Assembly: GCA_013214715.1 (NCBI GenBank)
Contig: JABSSB010000139.1
Location: forward strand, 1 to 7,650
Reading direction: 5' to 3'
DNA from: Paracoccaceae bacterium
Lineage (GTDB): Bacteria; Pseudomonadota; Alphaproteobacteria; Rhodobacterales; Rhodobacteraceae
DNA length: 7,650 nt
Below, one piece after another: positions 1-5,336 of the stretch. Position numbers and translations under genes: made by a program. The notes below the pieces were generated by a model, which was not told where the DNA came from, did not search any database, and was given only the letters and a program-made list of their open reading frames with translations. Position 1 is the stretch's first letter, and the number at the start of each line of letters is the position of its first letter.

Positions 1-140
1 CGATCACCGGCTGGGACCATTTGCAGCGACCGGGGTTTCCCGGCGGGGCGCGGTGATGCTGCGCTCCGCCACCTATGCCTGTGCGATCCAAGCGGGCGGC
101 GGGGTAAACCCCGCCCTAGGCTGGACCCGCGCGCGGCGCG
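1..140. other. Left edge, no assignable gene
   Basis: No protein here could be recognised on either strand. One plus-strand frame is open from base 2 to a stop overlapping the 3' end of accA, and another closes at base 54, so the tail of a convergent plus-strand gene cut by the window edge is possible. The translations suggest no family. The stretch is GC-rich and contains a strong hairpin, listed separately. Confidence 0.4.
98..115. repeat. GC-rich hairpin beyond the accA stop
   Basis: GGCGGGGT (98-105) and ACCCCGCC (108-115) form a perfect 8-bp inverted repeat with two bases between, in practice a 7-bp stem with a TAAA loop. It lies 25 bases beyond the accA stop. There is no T-run on either side, so a classical rho-independent terminator is not supported. 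It may be a transcript-end hairpin or a member of a dispersed GC-rich palindrome family common in Rhodobacteraceae; the family assignment is from memory. Confidence 0.5.
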
Positions 141-1097
141 TCACAGCCCTTTAGAGCCGATGGCCAGGTATTTCTGACGCCGCCCTTTGATTAGCGCATC
201 ACGGTCGCGGTTTTCGAAATCGGTCAGTGTGGCTTCGATCATATCCCCCACGGCCTCAAGCGTGGCTGTGCTGTCGCGGTGCGCGCCGCCCATGGGCTCG
301 GGAATGACCTTGTCGACCACGCCCAATCGTTCCAGATCCTGCGCGGTCAGGCGCAGCGCCTCGGCGGCTTCGCGCATCTTTTCGGCGTCTTTCCACAGGA
401 TCGACGCGCAGCCTTCGGGTGAGATTACGGAATAGACCGAATGCTCCAGCATCGCGACCGTATTGGCCGTGGCAAAGGCCACCGCCCCGCCGGACCCGCC
501 TTCACCGATGATGATCGAGATCATCGGCACGCCAACCTTCAGGCAGGCTTCGGTTGACCGCGCAATTGCCTCGGACTGGCCGCGCTCCTCGGCGCCTTTG
601 CCGGGATACGCGCCGGGTGTGTCGACCAGAGTGATGATCGGCAGATTGAACCGGTCGGCCATATCCATCAGACGGATTGCCTTGCGATAGCCTTCTGGCC
701 GCGCCATGCCGAAATTGCGTTCGATCCGGCTTTTGGTGTCATTGCCCTTTTCATGGCCGATCACCATCACCGGACGGCCCCGGAACCGCGCCAGCCCGCC
801 CATCACTGCATGATCGTCGGCAAAATTCCGGTCCCCGGCCAGCGGCGTGTATTCGTCAAAGAGCGCGTCAATATAATCCTTGCAATGTGGCCGCTCAGGA
901 TGGCGCGCGACCTGACATTTGCGCCAGGGCGTCAGCGATTTGTACAGCTCCTGCAGCAGCTCCTGCGCCTTGTCGTCCAGCGCTGCGGCCTCTTCGGACA
1001 CGTCCATCTCTTCATTCGCCCGCGCCAAGGCCCGCAATTCTTCGGCCTTGCCTTCGATCTCGGCGAGCGGTTTTTCGAATTCCAGATATTGCGTCAT
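141..1097 (-). CDS. accA: Acetyl-CoA carboxylase carboxyltransferase subunit alpha
   Basis: This cytoplasmic subunit pairs with AccD to form the carboxyltransferase that moves CO2 from biotin-carboxyl carrier protein to acetyl-CoA, giving malonyl-CoA for fatty-acid synthesis. The 318-residue protein is full family length. It starts MTQYLEFEKP, followed by a charged helical region (about 10-60) containing the typical LYKSLTPWRKCQVARHPERP stretch. The crotonase-fold core follows, with RPVMVIGHEKG (108-118), LVDTPGAYPG (157-166) and the glycine-rich oxyanion loop GEGGSGGA (198-205). SPEGCASILWKD (226-237) is also diagnostic. The frame stays open upstream to 1223, but family alignment favours the start at 1097, with GGGAC as a weak ribosome site. 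An in-frame ATG at 1112 would add only MRDAL. accA stands alone here, divergent from a broken regulator with no obvious functional link. No damage is visible. Confidence 0.97.
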   Translation of the reverse strand: MTQYLEFEKPLAEIEGKAEELRALARANEEMDVSEEAAALDDKAQELLQELYKSLTPWRKCQVARHPERPHCKDYIDALFDEYTPLAGDRNFADDHAVMGGLARFRGRPVMVIGHEKGNDTKSRIERNFGMARPEGYRKAIRLMDMADRFNLPIITLVDTPGAYPGKGAEERGQSEAIARSTEACLKVGVPMISIIIGEGGSGGAVAFATANTVAMLEHSVYSVISPEGCASILWKDAEKMREAAEALRLTAQDLERLGVVDKVIPEPMGGAHRDSTATLEAVGDMIEATLTDFENRDRDALIKGRRQKYLAIGSKGL

Positions 1098-1127
1098 CAG
1101 CGCGTCCCGCATGGAGTGGTGTTTCAC

Positions 1128-1158
1128 GCTATATGACGCCTGACCCAAGGGGATGCAA
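1128..1158 (-). promoter_or_regulatory. Possible accA promoter
   Basis: On the minus strand TTGCAT (1158-1153) and TATAGC (1133-1128) resemble -35 and -10 boxes, separated by 19 bases, which is longer than ideal. The predicted start would leave a leader of roughly 25 bases before the accA ATG at 1097. The match is modest and rests on spacing and position only. Confidence 0.28.
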
Positions 1159-1169
1159 CTCGGCAAGAT

Positions 1170-1198
1170 TTGCAAAGACCGCCTATGGCACGGATAGG
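1170..1198 (+). promoter_or_regulatory. Possible promoter of the broken AraC gene
   Basis: TTGCAA (1170-1175), a 17-base spacer and GATAGG (1193-1198) form a weak sigma-70-like promoter. It is followed by a purine-rich AAAGGGGGGA ribosome-site region ending a few bases before the ATG at 1223. Promoter and ribosome site therefore look intact although the coding sequence is broken. Confidence 0.3.
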
Positions 1199-1222
1199 GT
1201 GAGACGCAAAGGGGGGACTGCA

Positions 1223-2051
1223 ATGCCCAATCATCTTGAAACCCGCGTGCTACGCGTGCTGGCCTATATCCATGACAACCCCGCCGGAAATCTGTCGCTG
1301 GACCGGCTGGCCGATGTCGCGGCCATGTCCCGGTTTCACTGGCATCGCGTGTTCCGCGCCATGACCGGAGAGACCTGTGCCCAGGCCGTGCGGCGCACGC
1401 GCTTGCACATTGCCGCCATCGATCTGGTGAGCACGGTCAAACCGGTGGCGCAGATCGCGGCTTAGGTCGGCTATCCCGATCTGGCGGCGTTTTCCCGCGC
1501 GTTCTCTCACAGCTATGGGCAAAGACCCATGGCCTTTCGCAAGGCAGGCCGGGTTTTGCCGCAACCCAACTTCACTCTGGCAGGAGAAACGCCAATGCAT
1601 GATGTCACCATCCGCACCGACGCGGCCCGCAAGATCGTGGGTCTGCCCCATCAGGGCGCCTATCCCGAGATCGGGCAAGCCTATCAAAAATTTGCGATCC
1701 TGTGTGGGGCGCGCAATCTGTGGCCGGCAAATGGGGCCAATGACGGCTGTGTTCTATGACAATCCCGAAACCGTGCCTGTGGACAAGCTGCGCGCGCTGG
1801 CGGGGGCGATGCCGACCCGGGGCGACACACCCGAAGGGCTGACTTGCCATGATGTACCGGCAGGGTGCATGGCGGTTTTGACCTTTAAAGGTCATTATGC
1901 CGGACTGCCTGCCGCCTATCAGGATTTCTATGGCCGCTGGGTGACGCAATCCGGTGAAGAGCCGGCAGATGTGCCGTCTTTCGAGACCTATCTCAACGAC
2001 CCGCGCAACACCGCGCCCGAAGACCTATTGACCGAAATCTGTATGCGCTGA
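1223..2051 (+). pseudogene. AraC-family regulator with GyrI-like domain, broken by a stop and a frameshift
   Basis: The ancestral protein would be about 275 residues. It has two AraC helix-turn-helix segments at the N terminus (LSLDRLADVAAMSRFHWHRVF, then after the stop VGYPDLAAFSRAFSHSYGQRPM). A GyrI-like small-molecule-binding domain follows from MHDVTIRTDA to TEICMR. Two lesions are visible. A TAG at 1463-1465 falls between QIAA and VGYPDLAAF, where relatives usually have a polar residue, so CAG to TAG is a simple explanation. An extra G at 1726/1727 then shifts the frame: NLWP joins QMGPMTAVFYDNPE only if one base is skipped. Without correction the first product is an 80-residue fragment with one helix-turn-helix. 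A 103-residue GyrI-like fragment could in principle start at ATG 1740. Such proteins often control multidrug or stress genes; no target is evident here. Sequencing error could explain one lesion but less easily both. Confidence 0.85.
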
Positions 2052-2055
2052 AAGG

Positions 2056-2649
2056 CTAGGACCAGATAACCGGCACCAGCGACGCGACCAAGAGCCCGGC
2101 CATCACGCGGTTGAACAGAACCATCCGGCCGGGCGTATTGAGAAAGCGCGCCATCTGCTGGCCGATCACCGTCCATGACCCGACGGTCGGCAGATTGACC
2201 ATGCCAAAGATCACCGCCACCGCCGCAATCGACCCCATTGTCTGGCTGGGCGCATAGGCGGTGATCGCCCCCACGGCCATGGTCCAGGCCTTGGGGTTCA
2301 CCCATTGAAACGCCACCGCCTGCAGAAAGGTCATCGGTTTGGCGCCCGTCTTGCGTCCATCGATCCCCGCCGCCGTCGCGATCTTCCAGGCCAGCCACAA
2401 CAGATAGGTCACACTCACCACTTTCAGCACCGTGTAGCTGACAGGATAGGCGTCAAACACCTGCACCAGCCCGGCCCCCACCACCAGCGCCATGATCACG
2501 AACCCCAAGGCCACGCCCAGCATATGCGGCACGGTGCGGCGAATGCCAAAATTGGCGCCCGAGGCCATCAGCATCATGTTGTTCGGCCCCGGCGTGATCG
2601 AGGTCACGAAGGCAAAAAGGACCAGCGCCGCAAAAAGATCATACGTCAT
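2056..2649 (-). CDS. LysE/RhtB-family amino-acid exporter
   Basis: This is an inner-membrane protein of 197 residues, normal for the family, which exports amino acids such as lysine, arginine, threonine or homoserine lactone by secondary transport. The N-terminal helix runs into the family signature SITPGPNNMM (17-26). Further hydrophobic segments lie at about 41-63, 74-91, 110-130, 140-163 and 181-196. The loop motif FQWVNPKAW (114-122) is also characteristic. The start at 2649 is preferred over ATG 2658 because the GAAGG ribosome site sits nine bases before 2649 but directly abuts 2658. The gene is divergent from an Lrp/AsnC regulator 73 bp away. Lrp-type regulators next to LysE exporters usually control the exporter in response to the exported amino acid. 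The substrate cannot be read from the sequence. Confidence 0.93.
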   Translation of the reverse strand: MTYDLFAALVLFAFVTSITPGPNNMMLMASGANFGIRRTVPHMLGVALGFVIMALVVGAGLVQVFDAYPVSYTVLKVVSVTYLLWLAWKIATAAGIDGRKTGAKPMTFLQAVAFQWVNPKAWTMAVGAITAYAPSQTMGSIAAVAVIFGMVNLPTVGSWTVIGQQMARFLNTPGRMVLFNRVMAGLLVASLVPVIWS

Positions 2650-2722
2650 GCATCGCATCCTTCACCGCCCGACTCCGAATGAAATTGCGTTTTGCGGCGG
2701 CTTGGGTCAAAATACACAATTA
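2650..2722. promoter_or_regulatory. Divergent control region between exporter and Lrp regulator
   Basis: These 73 bases must hold the promoters of both genes. Toward the regulator, TTGCGT (2685-2690) and CAAAAT (2708-2713) with 17 bases between are weak -35/-10 candidates. TTTTG (2690-2694) and CAAAA (2708-2712) form a 5-bp inverted repeat over a 13-base spacer. This resembles the loose, A/T-flanked symmetry of Lrp sites but is too short to be conclusive. The right half is clearly more A/T-rich than the flanking genes. Confidence 0.4.
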
Positions 2723-3175
2723 ATGGCGAAAATAGACCAAATAAACCGCAAGATATTGCAAGAACTGACGCGCGACGGTCGGATCAGCAATCTCGACCTC
2801 GCCGATCGCGTGGGCCTGTCGCCCTCGGCTTGTCTGCGCCGCGTGCAGGATCTCGAACGCGCCGGTGCGATCTCGGGCTATCGCGCGGTGCTGTCGCCGC
2901 AGGCGATGGGCATCGGGTTCATCGCCTATATCGGTGTCGGGCTGAACCATCACTCCAAAGACTCTCAGGAAGGCTTTGAACGCGCGATGCAGGCTGCGCC
3001 CGAGGTGGTGGAATGCCACAATATCACCGGAACCATCGAATATCTGCTGCGGGTCGAAGTGGCCGATCTGAAAGCCTATAAAACCTTCCACACCGAAGTA
3101 TTGGGCACCGTGCCCCATGTCAGTGCGATCACGTCCTATGTGGTGATGGGCTCGCCCAAGGACGCGTTTCGGTGA
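2723..3175 (+). CDS. Lrp/AsnC-family transcriptional regulator
   Basis: This DNA-binding regulator responds to amino acids and typically assembles as dimers to octamers. The 150 residues match the family length. The winged helix-turn-helix is at about 5-50 (KIDQINRKILQELTRDGRIS, then LADRVGLSPSACLRRVQDLE). The RAM ligand/oligomerisation domain is at about 65-142, with EVVECHNITGTIEYLLRVEV (94-113) matching the usual TG-x-x-[DE]Y-LL-x-V motif. The frame is open far upstream, but MAKIDQINRK is the standard N terminus. No convincing Shine-Dalgarno sequence precedes ATG 2723; a -10-like element ends about ten bases before it, so the message could be nearly leaderless. Its orientation facing the LysE-type exporter makes that gene the probable target, with autoregulation likely. 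The identity of the effector is unknown. Confidence 0.94.
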   Translation: MAKIDQINRKILQELTRDGRISNLDLADRVGLSPSACLRRVQDLERAGAISGYRAVLSPQAMGIGFIAYIGVGLNHHSKDSQEGFERAMQAAPEVVECHNITGTIEYLLRVEVADLKAYKTFHTEVLGTVPHVSAITSYVVMGSPKDAFR

Positions 3176-3223
3176 GGATAAAGGCGGTGTTAAAGCGCTG
3201 ACGTGACCCGCCCAACGCGGCAC

Positions 3224-3237
3224 ATGCCAATTGGCAT
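3224..3237. repeat. 14-bp perfect palindrome ATGCCAATTGGCAT
   Basis: ATGCCAATTGGCAT is perfectly self-complementary and lies in the 152-base convergent gap between the Lrp regulator and tetR. It has no loop or T-run, so it does not look like a terminator. The rest of the gap (3176-3327) shows no gene and no clear terminator. A protein-binding site is possible but unsupported. Confidence 0.45.
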
Positions 3238-3327
3238 CGTGATGTGTCGACCATCGTCAGCGGCACGTCTTCGACCGAGCTGCGAATGGCGGTTCGGAGC
3301 CCAATTTACCGAATTTCTGTCTCGCAA

Positions 3328-3933
3328 CTAACGTCCGCTTTCAATCAGCATATCGGGGATAATGTCCAAAATACCTGCTCCAAGCATGGCATCTTTCTTG
3401 AATCGGTTGGCCGTCAGCAACTGCGCATAGCCGTGGACCAGGCTCCACAAGAACATCTGTCGTTTCGCATCCACACTGGCCGGGTCGCCCTCAAACTGTC
3501 CGAAGTCTTTCGATATGTCCGCCAAGATGACAAAGCACGCACCGACTTGGCGCATCAAGTCGGCATCGTTCGAAGACACCCTGTCGCGCGCAAACATCAA
3601 CTCATAGAGTGCCGGATGATCCTGCGCAAAGGCAACGTAGCCTTGAAGTGCAGCCTGTCTGCGCACGTTGCGATCCGCCGCCTCGTTTGAATTGCGGCGC
3701 ATATAGGCTTCCAATTCGGCGTAGCCTTGTGCGGCAAGTGCCGTGAGAAGCGCGGCCTTGTTAGCAAAGTGATTTTGCGGCGCGGTCGCACTCACGCCAA
3801 CCGCTGTGGCGCATTTTCGCAATGACAGATCGCTGTGCCCCTCGGTCTCCAGCAACCTGCGCGCTGCGGTCAACAAGGCGTCTCTGAGATTGCCGTGATG
3901 ATATGGCTTCGTGTCTTTGGCTTTCGTCTTCAT
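3328..3933 (-). CDS. TetR/AcrR-family transcriptional regulator
   Basis: This is a dimeric repressor-type regulator of 201 residues. The N-terminal TetR domain starts after a basic tail: YHHGNLRDALLTAARRLLE (11-29), then the helix-turn-helix LSLRKCATAVGVSATAPQNH (36-55) followed by FANKAALLTALAAQGYAEL. In many relatives the recognition helix carries AxY-xHF; here it is APQNHF. The C-terminal ligand domain contains LWSLVHGYAQLL (162-173), resembling the WHG-type TetR C-terminal domain. The frame is open further upstream to 4050, but the start at 3933 gives the normal N terminus and leaves the operator-rich gap non-coding. There is no clear ribosome site. A promoter-like -10 ends six bases before the ATG, so translation may be leaderless. 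It is divergent from the broken alpha/beta hydrolase, its likely target. The inducing ligand is unknown. Confidence 0.93.
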   Translation of the reverse strand: MKTKAKDTKPYHHGNLRDALLTAARRLLETEGHSDLSLRKCATAVGVSATAPQNHFANKAALLTALAAQGYAELEAYMRRNSNEAADRNVRRQAALQGYVAFAQDHPALYELMFARDRVSSNDADLMRQVGACFVILADISKDFGQFEGDPASVDAKRQMFLWSLVHGYAQLLTANRFKKDAMLGAGILDIIPDMLIESGR

Positions 3934-3934
3934 G

Positions 3935-3948
3935 TGTGCAGTGTAAAC
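3935..3948. promoter_or_regulatory. Third copy of the TetR operator motif, overlapping the tetR -10
   Basis: TGTGCAGTGTAAAC matches TGCGCAATGTAAAT at 3987-4000 in 11 of 14 positions and lies 52 bases from it, close to five helical turns. It overlaps the proposed -10 box of tetR and lies within two bases of its start codon, consistent with autorepression. No good inverted partner lies beside it, so it may be a half-site or a weak site. Confidence 0.45.
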
Positions 3949-3969
3949 TTTTTCTTGACACCCGCGCAA
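3940..3969 (-). promoter_or_regulatory. Possible tetR promoter
   Basis: On the minus strand TTGCGC (3969-3964), an 18-base spacer and TACACT (3945-3940) form a plausible promoter. TACACT matches four of six consensus -10 bases. Initiation seven or so bases downstream would fall at or beside the ATG at 3933, giving a leaderless transcript. Confidence 0.35.
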
Positions 3970-3984
3970 GGGCGCAGATAGGAA
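3955..3984 (+). promoter_or_regulatory. Hydrolase promoter with consensus -35
   Basis: TTGACA (3955-3960) is a perfect -35 box, the best in the window. The -10 is poor: TAGGAA at 3979-3984 (18-base spacer) or the overlapping ATAGGA. Transcription would start close to 3990, inside the inverted repeat at 3987-4012, so a bound repressor would block it. Confidence 0.5.
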
Positions 3985-3986
3985 TA

Positions 3987-4012
3987 TGCGCAATGTAAAT
4001 ATGCATTGCACA
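3987..4012. promoter_or_regulatory. Probable TetR operator
   Basis: TGCGCAATG (3987-3995) and CATTGCACA (4004-4012) form an inverted repeat with 9-bp arms, 8/9 matching, and an 8-base spacer. That size and symmetry suit a TetR dimer. It lies between the hydrolase promoter and its ribosome site, in the gap shared with a divergent tetR gene. Binding by this TetR protein is inferred. Confidence 0.6.
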
Positions 4013-4015
4013 TAT

Positions 4016-4020
4016 AGGAG
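4016..4020 (+). promoter_or_regulatory. Ribosome binding site of the hydrolase
   Basis: AGGAG lies five bases before ATG 4026, a strong Shine-Dalgarno sequence. It fixes the start codon and shows that the translation start of the frame-broken gene is well preserved. Confidence 0.75.
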
Positions 4021-4025
4021 CTGAG

Positions 4026-5037
4026 ATGAAAAAGATGCTAGTGTACGCACTTGGAACTGTTGTCGGGTTGGTGGTTCTGGCCGCAGCCTTCTGGTTCACG
4101 AACCCGATGGGACTGCGGGATACGGCCCTGGCAAACCAAATCGTCAAGATGAGGGTCGCGCCCGCCCGTCTGGGCAATCCAAAGACTCCGGGTGACTACG
4201 GGATGGCCTATAACGACGTGGACATCATAACCGATGACAATGTGCGGCTCAGTGCCTGGGAGATACCAGCTGCGGTCCAGTCGGATCGGACCGTTATTCT
4301 CAACCATCCTTTGACCACAACCCGCTACGGATCAGAGGCGGGGCTTGATGGCGTCTCAGCCGAGTTCCTGCCCATGGTCAAGCACATGCACGATGCAGGC
4401 TACAATGTCGTGATGTACGACCATCGCGGTCAGGGTGACAGCGACGGCGGACTTGGCAAAAGCGCCAAGGGGGCCGAGGCGCCTGTGGGTGCAGGCGTAA
4501 CCGAGTGGCAGGACGTAGTGGCATCGCTTAAACATGTCAGATTTTGGGGATAATGAGATCCTTTTCATGTCCCAGTGCATGGGGGCAAATGCTACCTTCC
4601 TCGCCTGGCAGAACGCGCCTGAACTCTTCGCCAACCCACAAATCAAGGGGCTTGTCGCGAACCAGCCGACCCTGTCCTACAACATGACCGACCGGTTCAT
4701 CCGGGCCAAGACCGGTCTGGACCTCGTGGATCGCGTCCTCGAAATCCAACGAGAGAAGTACGGGTTTGGCTTTGCCAATGCCCTGGAAGCAGTTCCAAGT
4801 GTCACGGTGCCAATCCTGTTCGCGCAGGTTGAGAAGGACGAGTACACCTTCAATACGGAAACGGGTCAGAACGACATTCAAGAGATCATCGACGCGGCAA
4901 CAACCGAAAATGAGGTCATCTGGATTGGCCCGGAACATCCCAACGCGTTTGGTACGGGAATGCGGTTTGACGGGTATCAGTACTTCAATCTGCATCCTGA
5001 ACAATTGCTAGGATTCATGACGAGACAGTTCAGCTAG
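4026..5037 (+). pseudogene. Membrane-anchored alpha/beta hydrolase, frame broken near 4536-4546
   Basis: Read with one corrected shift, this is a 336-residue alpha/beta-hydrolase-fold protein. It has an N-terminal membrane anchor (about 5-24, before FTNPMGLRD) and the strand-turn YDHRGQGDSDGG (131-142). A nucleophile-elbow-like SQCMGAN (composite residues 182-188) would place cysteine 184 in the catalytic position. The C-terminal signature MRFDGYQYFNLHPEQLLGF is intact. The first frame ends at TAA 4551-4553 after VASLKHVRFWG; the second frame carries GDNEILFMSQCMG onward and ends at TAG 5035. Skipping one T of TTTTGGGG (4542-4549) joins them. A 2- or 5-base deletion just before SDFGDNEI would fit equally well and might explain a slightly short linker. 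Uncorrected, the product lacks the nucleophile and the C-terminal half. Sampled lines of this gene have 50-62% G+C, below dgcN, hinting at acquisition. Substrate unknown; a sequencing error is possible. Confidence 0.8.
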
Positions 5038-5069
5038 GGAAGCCGTTGAAGCGCGGACATTCGGAAGCG

Positions 5070-5102
5070 GACCTTCTGGTGACAAACCGGAAGGTCTGTT
5101 TT
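5070..5102 (+). terminator. Rho-independent terminator after the hydrolase
   Basis: GACCTTCTGG (5070-5079) pairs with CCGGAAGGTC (5087-5096) over ten base pairs, including one G-T wobble, around a TGACAAA loop. TGTTTT follows. It begins 33 bases beyond the hydrolase stop codon and fits the end of that transcript. Confidence 0.75.
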
Positions 5103-5117
5103 GTCCGCATAGCGGAC
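5103..5117. repeat. Short hairpin GTCCGC-ATA-GCGGAC
   Basis: GTCCGC (5103-5108) and GCGGAC (5112-5117) form a perfect 6-bp stem with a 3-base loop directly after the terminator. The same GCGGAC word also occurs at 5053-5058 and 5067-5072, so four copies in either orientation lie within about 65 bases. GCGGAC-rich words are, from memory, common between roseobacter genes. No function is claimed. Confidence 0.5.
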
Positions 5118-5289
5118 CATCCTACATCCGATTTAGAATGCCTGATCGTGCGTGGTTGCCATTGCTTGCGATGATCTGAAAAACAGCGACGGGCACTCAA
5201 ACAACTGGCTGAACCATCGCTTTATGATGCCGAAGACCACAGATGACACCCACATCTTTGGCCTCCGTCATTTTCCTTGCCCAAATACC
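5118..5289. other. Intergenic stretch, nothing recognised
   Basis: Between the hairpin after the hydrolase and the 3'-end element of mcl1 there is no supported gene, RNA or promoter. An open plus-strand frame (5152-5418) runs into the antisense of mcl1, lacks a ribosome site and has no recognisable domain. Confidence 0.5.
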
Positions 5290-5327
5290 CCGGGGGAGCC
5301 GCCGCAGGTGGCGGGGGCAGAGCCCCC
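5290..5327 (-). repeat. 38-base double-hairpin 3'-end element, copy 1
   Basis: Read on the minus strand, nine bases after the mcl1 stop codon, the element begins GGGGGC-TCT-GCCCCC, continues with GCCACC-TGC-GGCGGC and ends CTCCCCCGG. It matches the copy at 7613-7650 in 34 of 38 positions. The first hairpin has a 6-bp GC stem; the second stem has one mismatch as DNA, which is a wobble pair in the opposite-strand transcript. Beyond it the minus strand reads GGTATTTGGGC, an ending that, from memory, recurs in Rhodobacteraceae intergenic regions. Its position suggests a role in 3'-end formation or message stability of mcl1. Confidence 0.75.
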
Positions 5328-5336
5328 TGATCAGTC

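Noticed and set aside
677..1465. Long plus-strand open frame of 262 codons upstream of and including the AraC start
   Set aside because: Everything before 1223 is antisense to accA and reads as low-complexity Arg/Pro/Ala-rich sequence; only the part from ATG 1223 is a protein family.
1515..2051. A 178-residue protein starting at ATG 1515
   Set aside because: Its first 70 or so residues are an out-of-frame reading of the AraC gene; only the part after the frameshift (from about 1728) is GyrI-like. It is part of the broken gene, not a separate one.
4542..4549. TTTTGGGG as a programmed frameshift site
   Set aside because: The needed shift is +1, there is no known +1 signal (rare codon or stop with stimulatory element), and the run is short. 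Mutation or sequence error is simpler.
3176..5037. Mobile island carrying tetR and the hydrolase
   Set aside because: G+C is somewhat lower than in neighbouring genes, but there are no transposase or integrase genes, terminal repeats or target duplications, so only a weak hint of transfer is kept.
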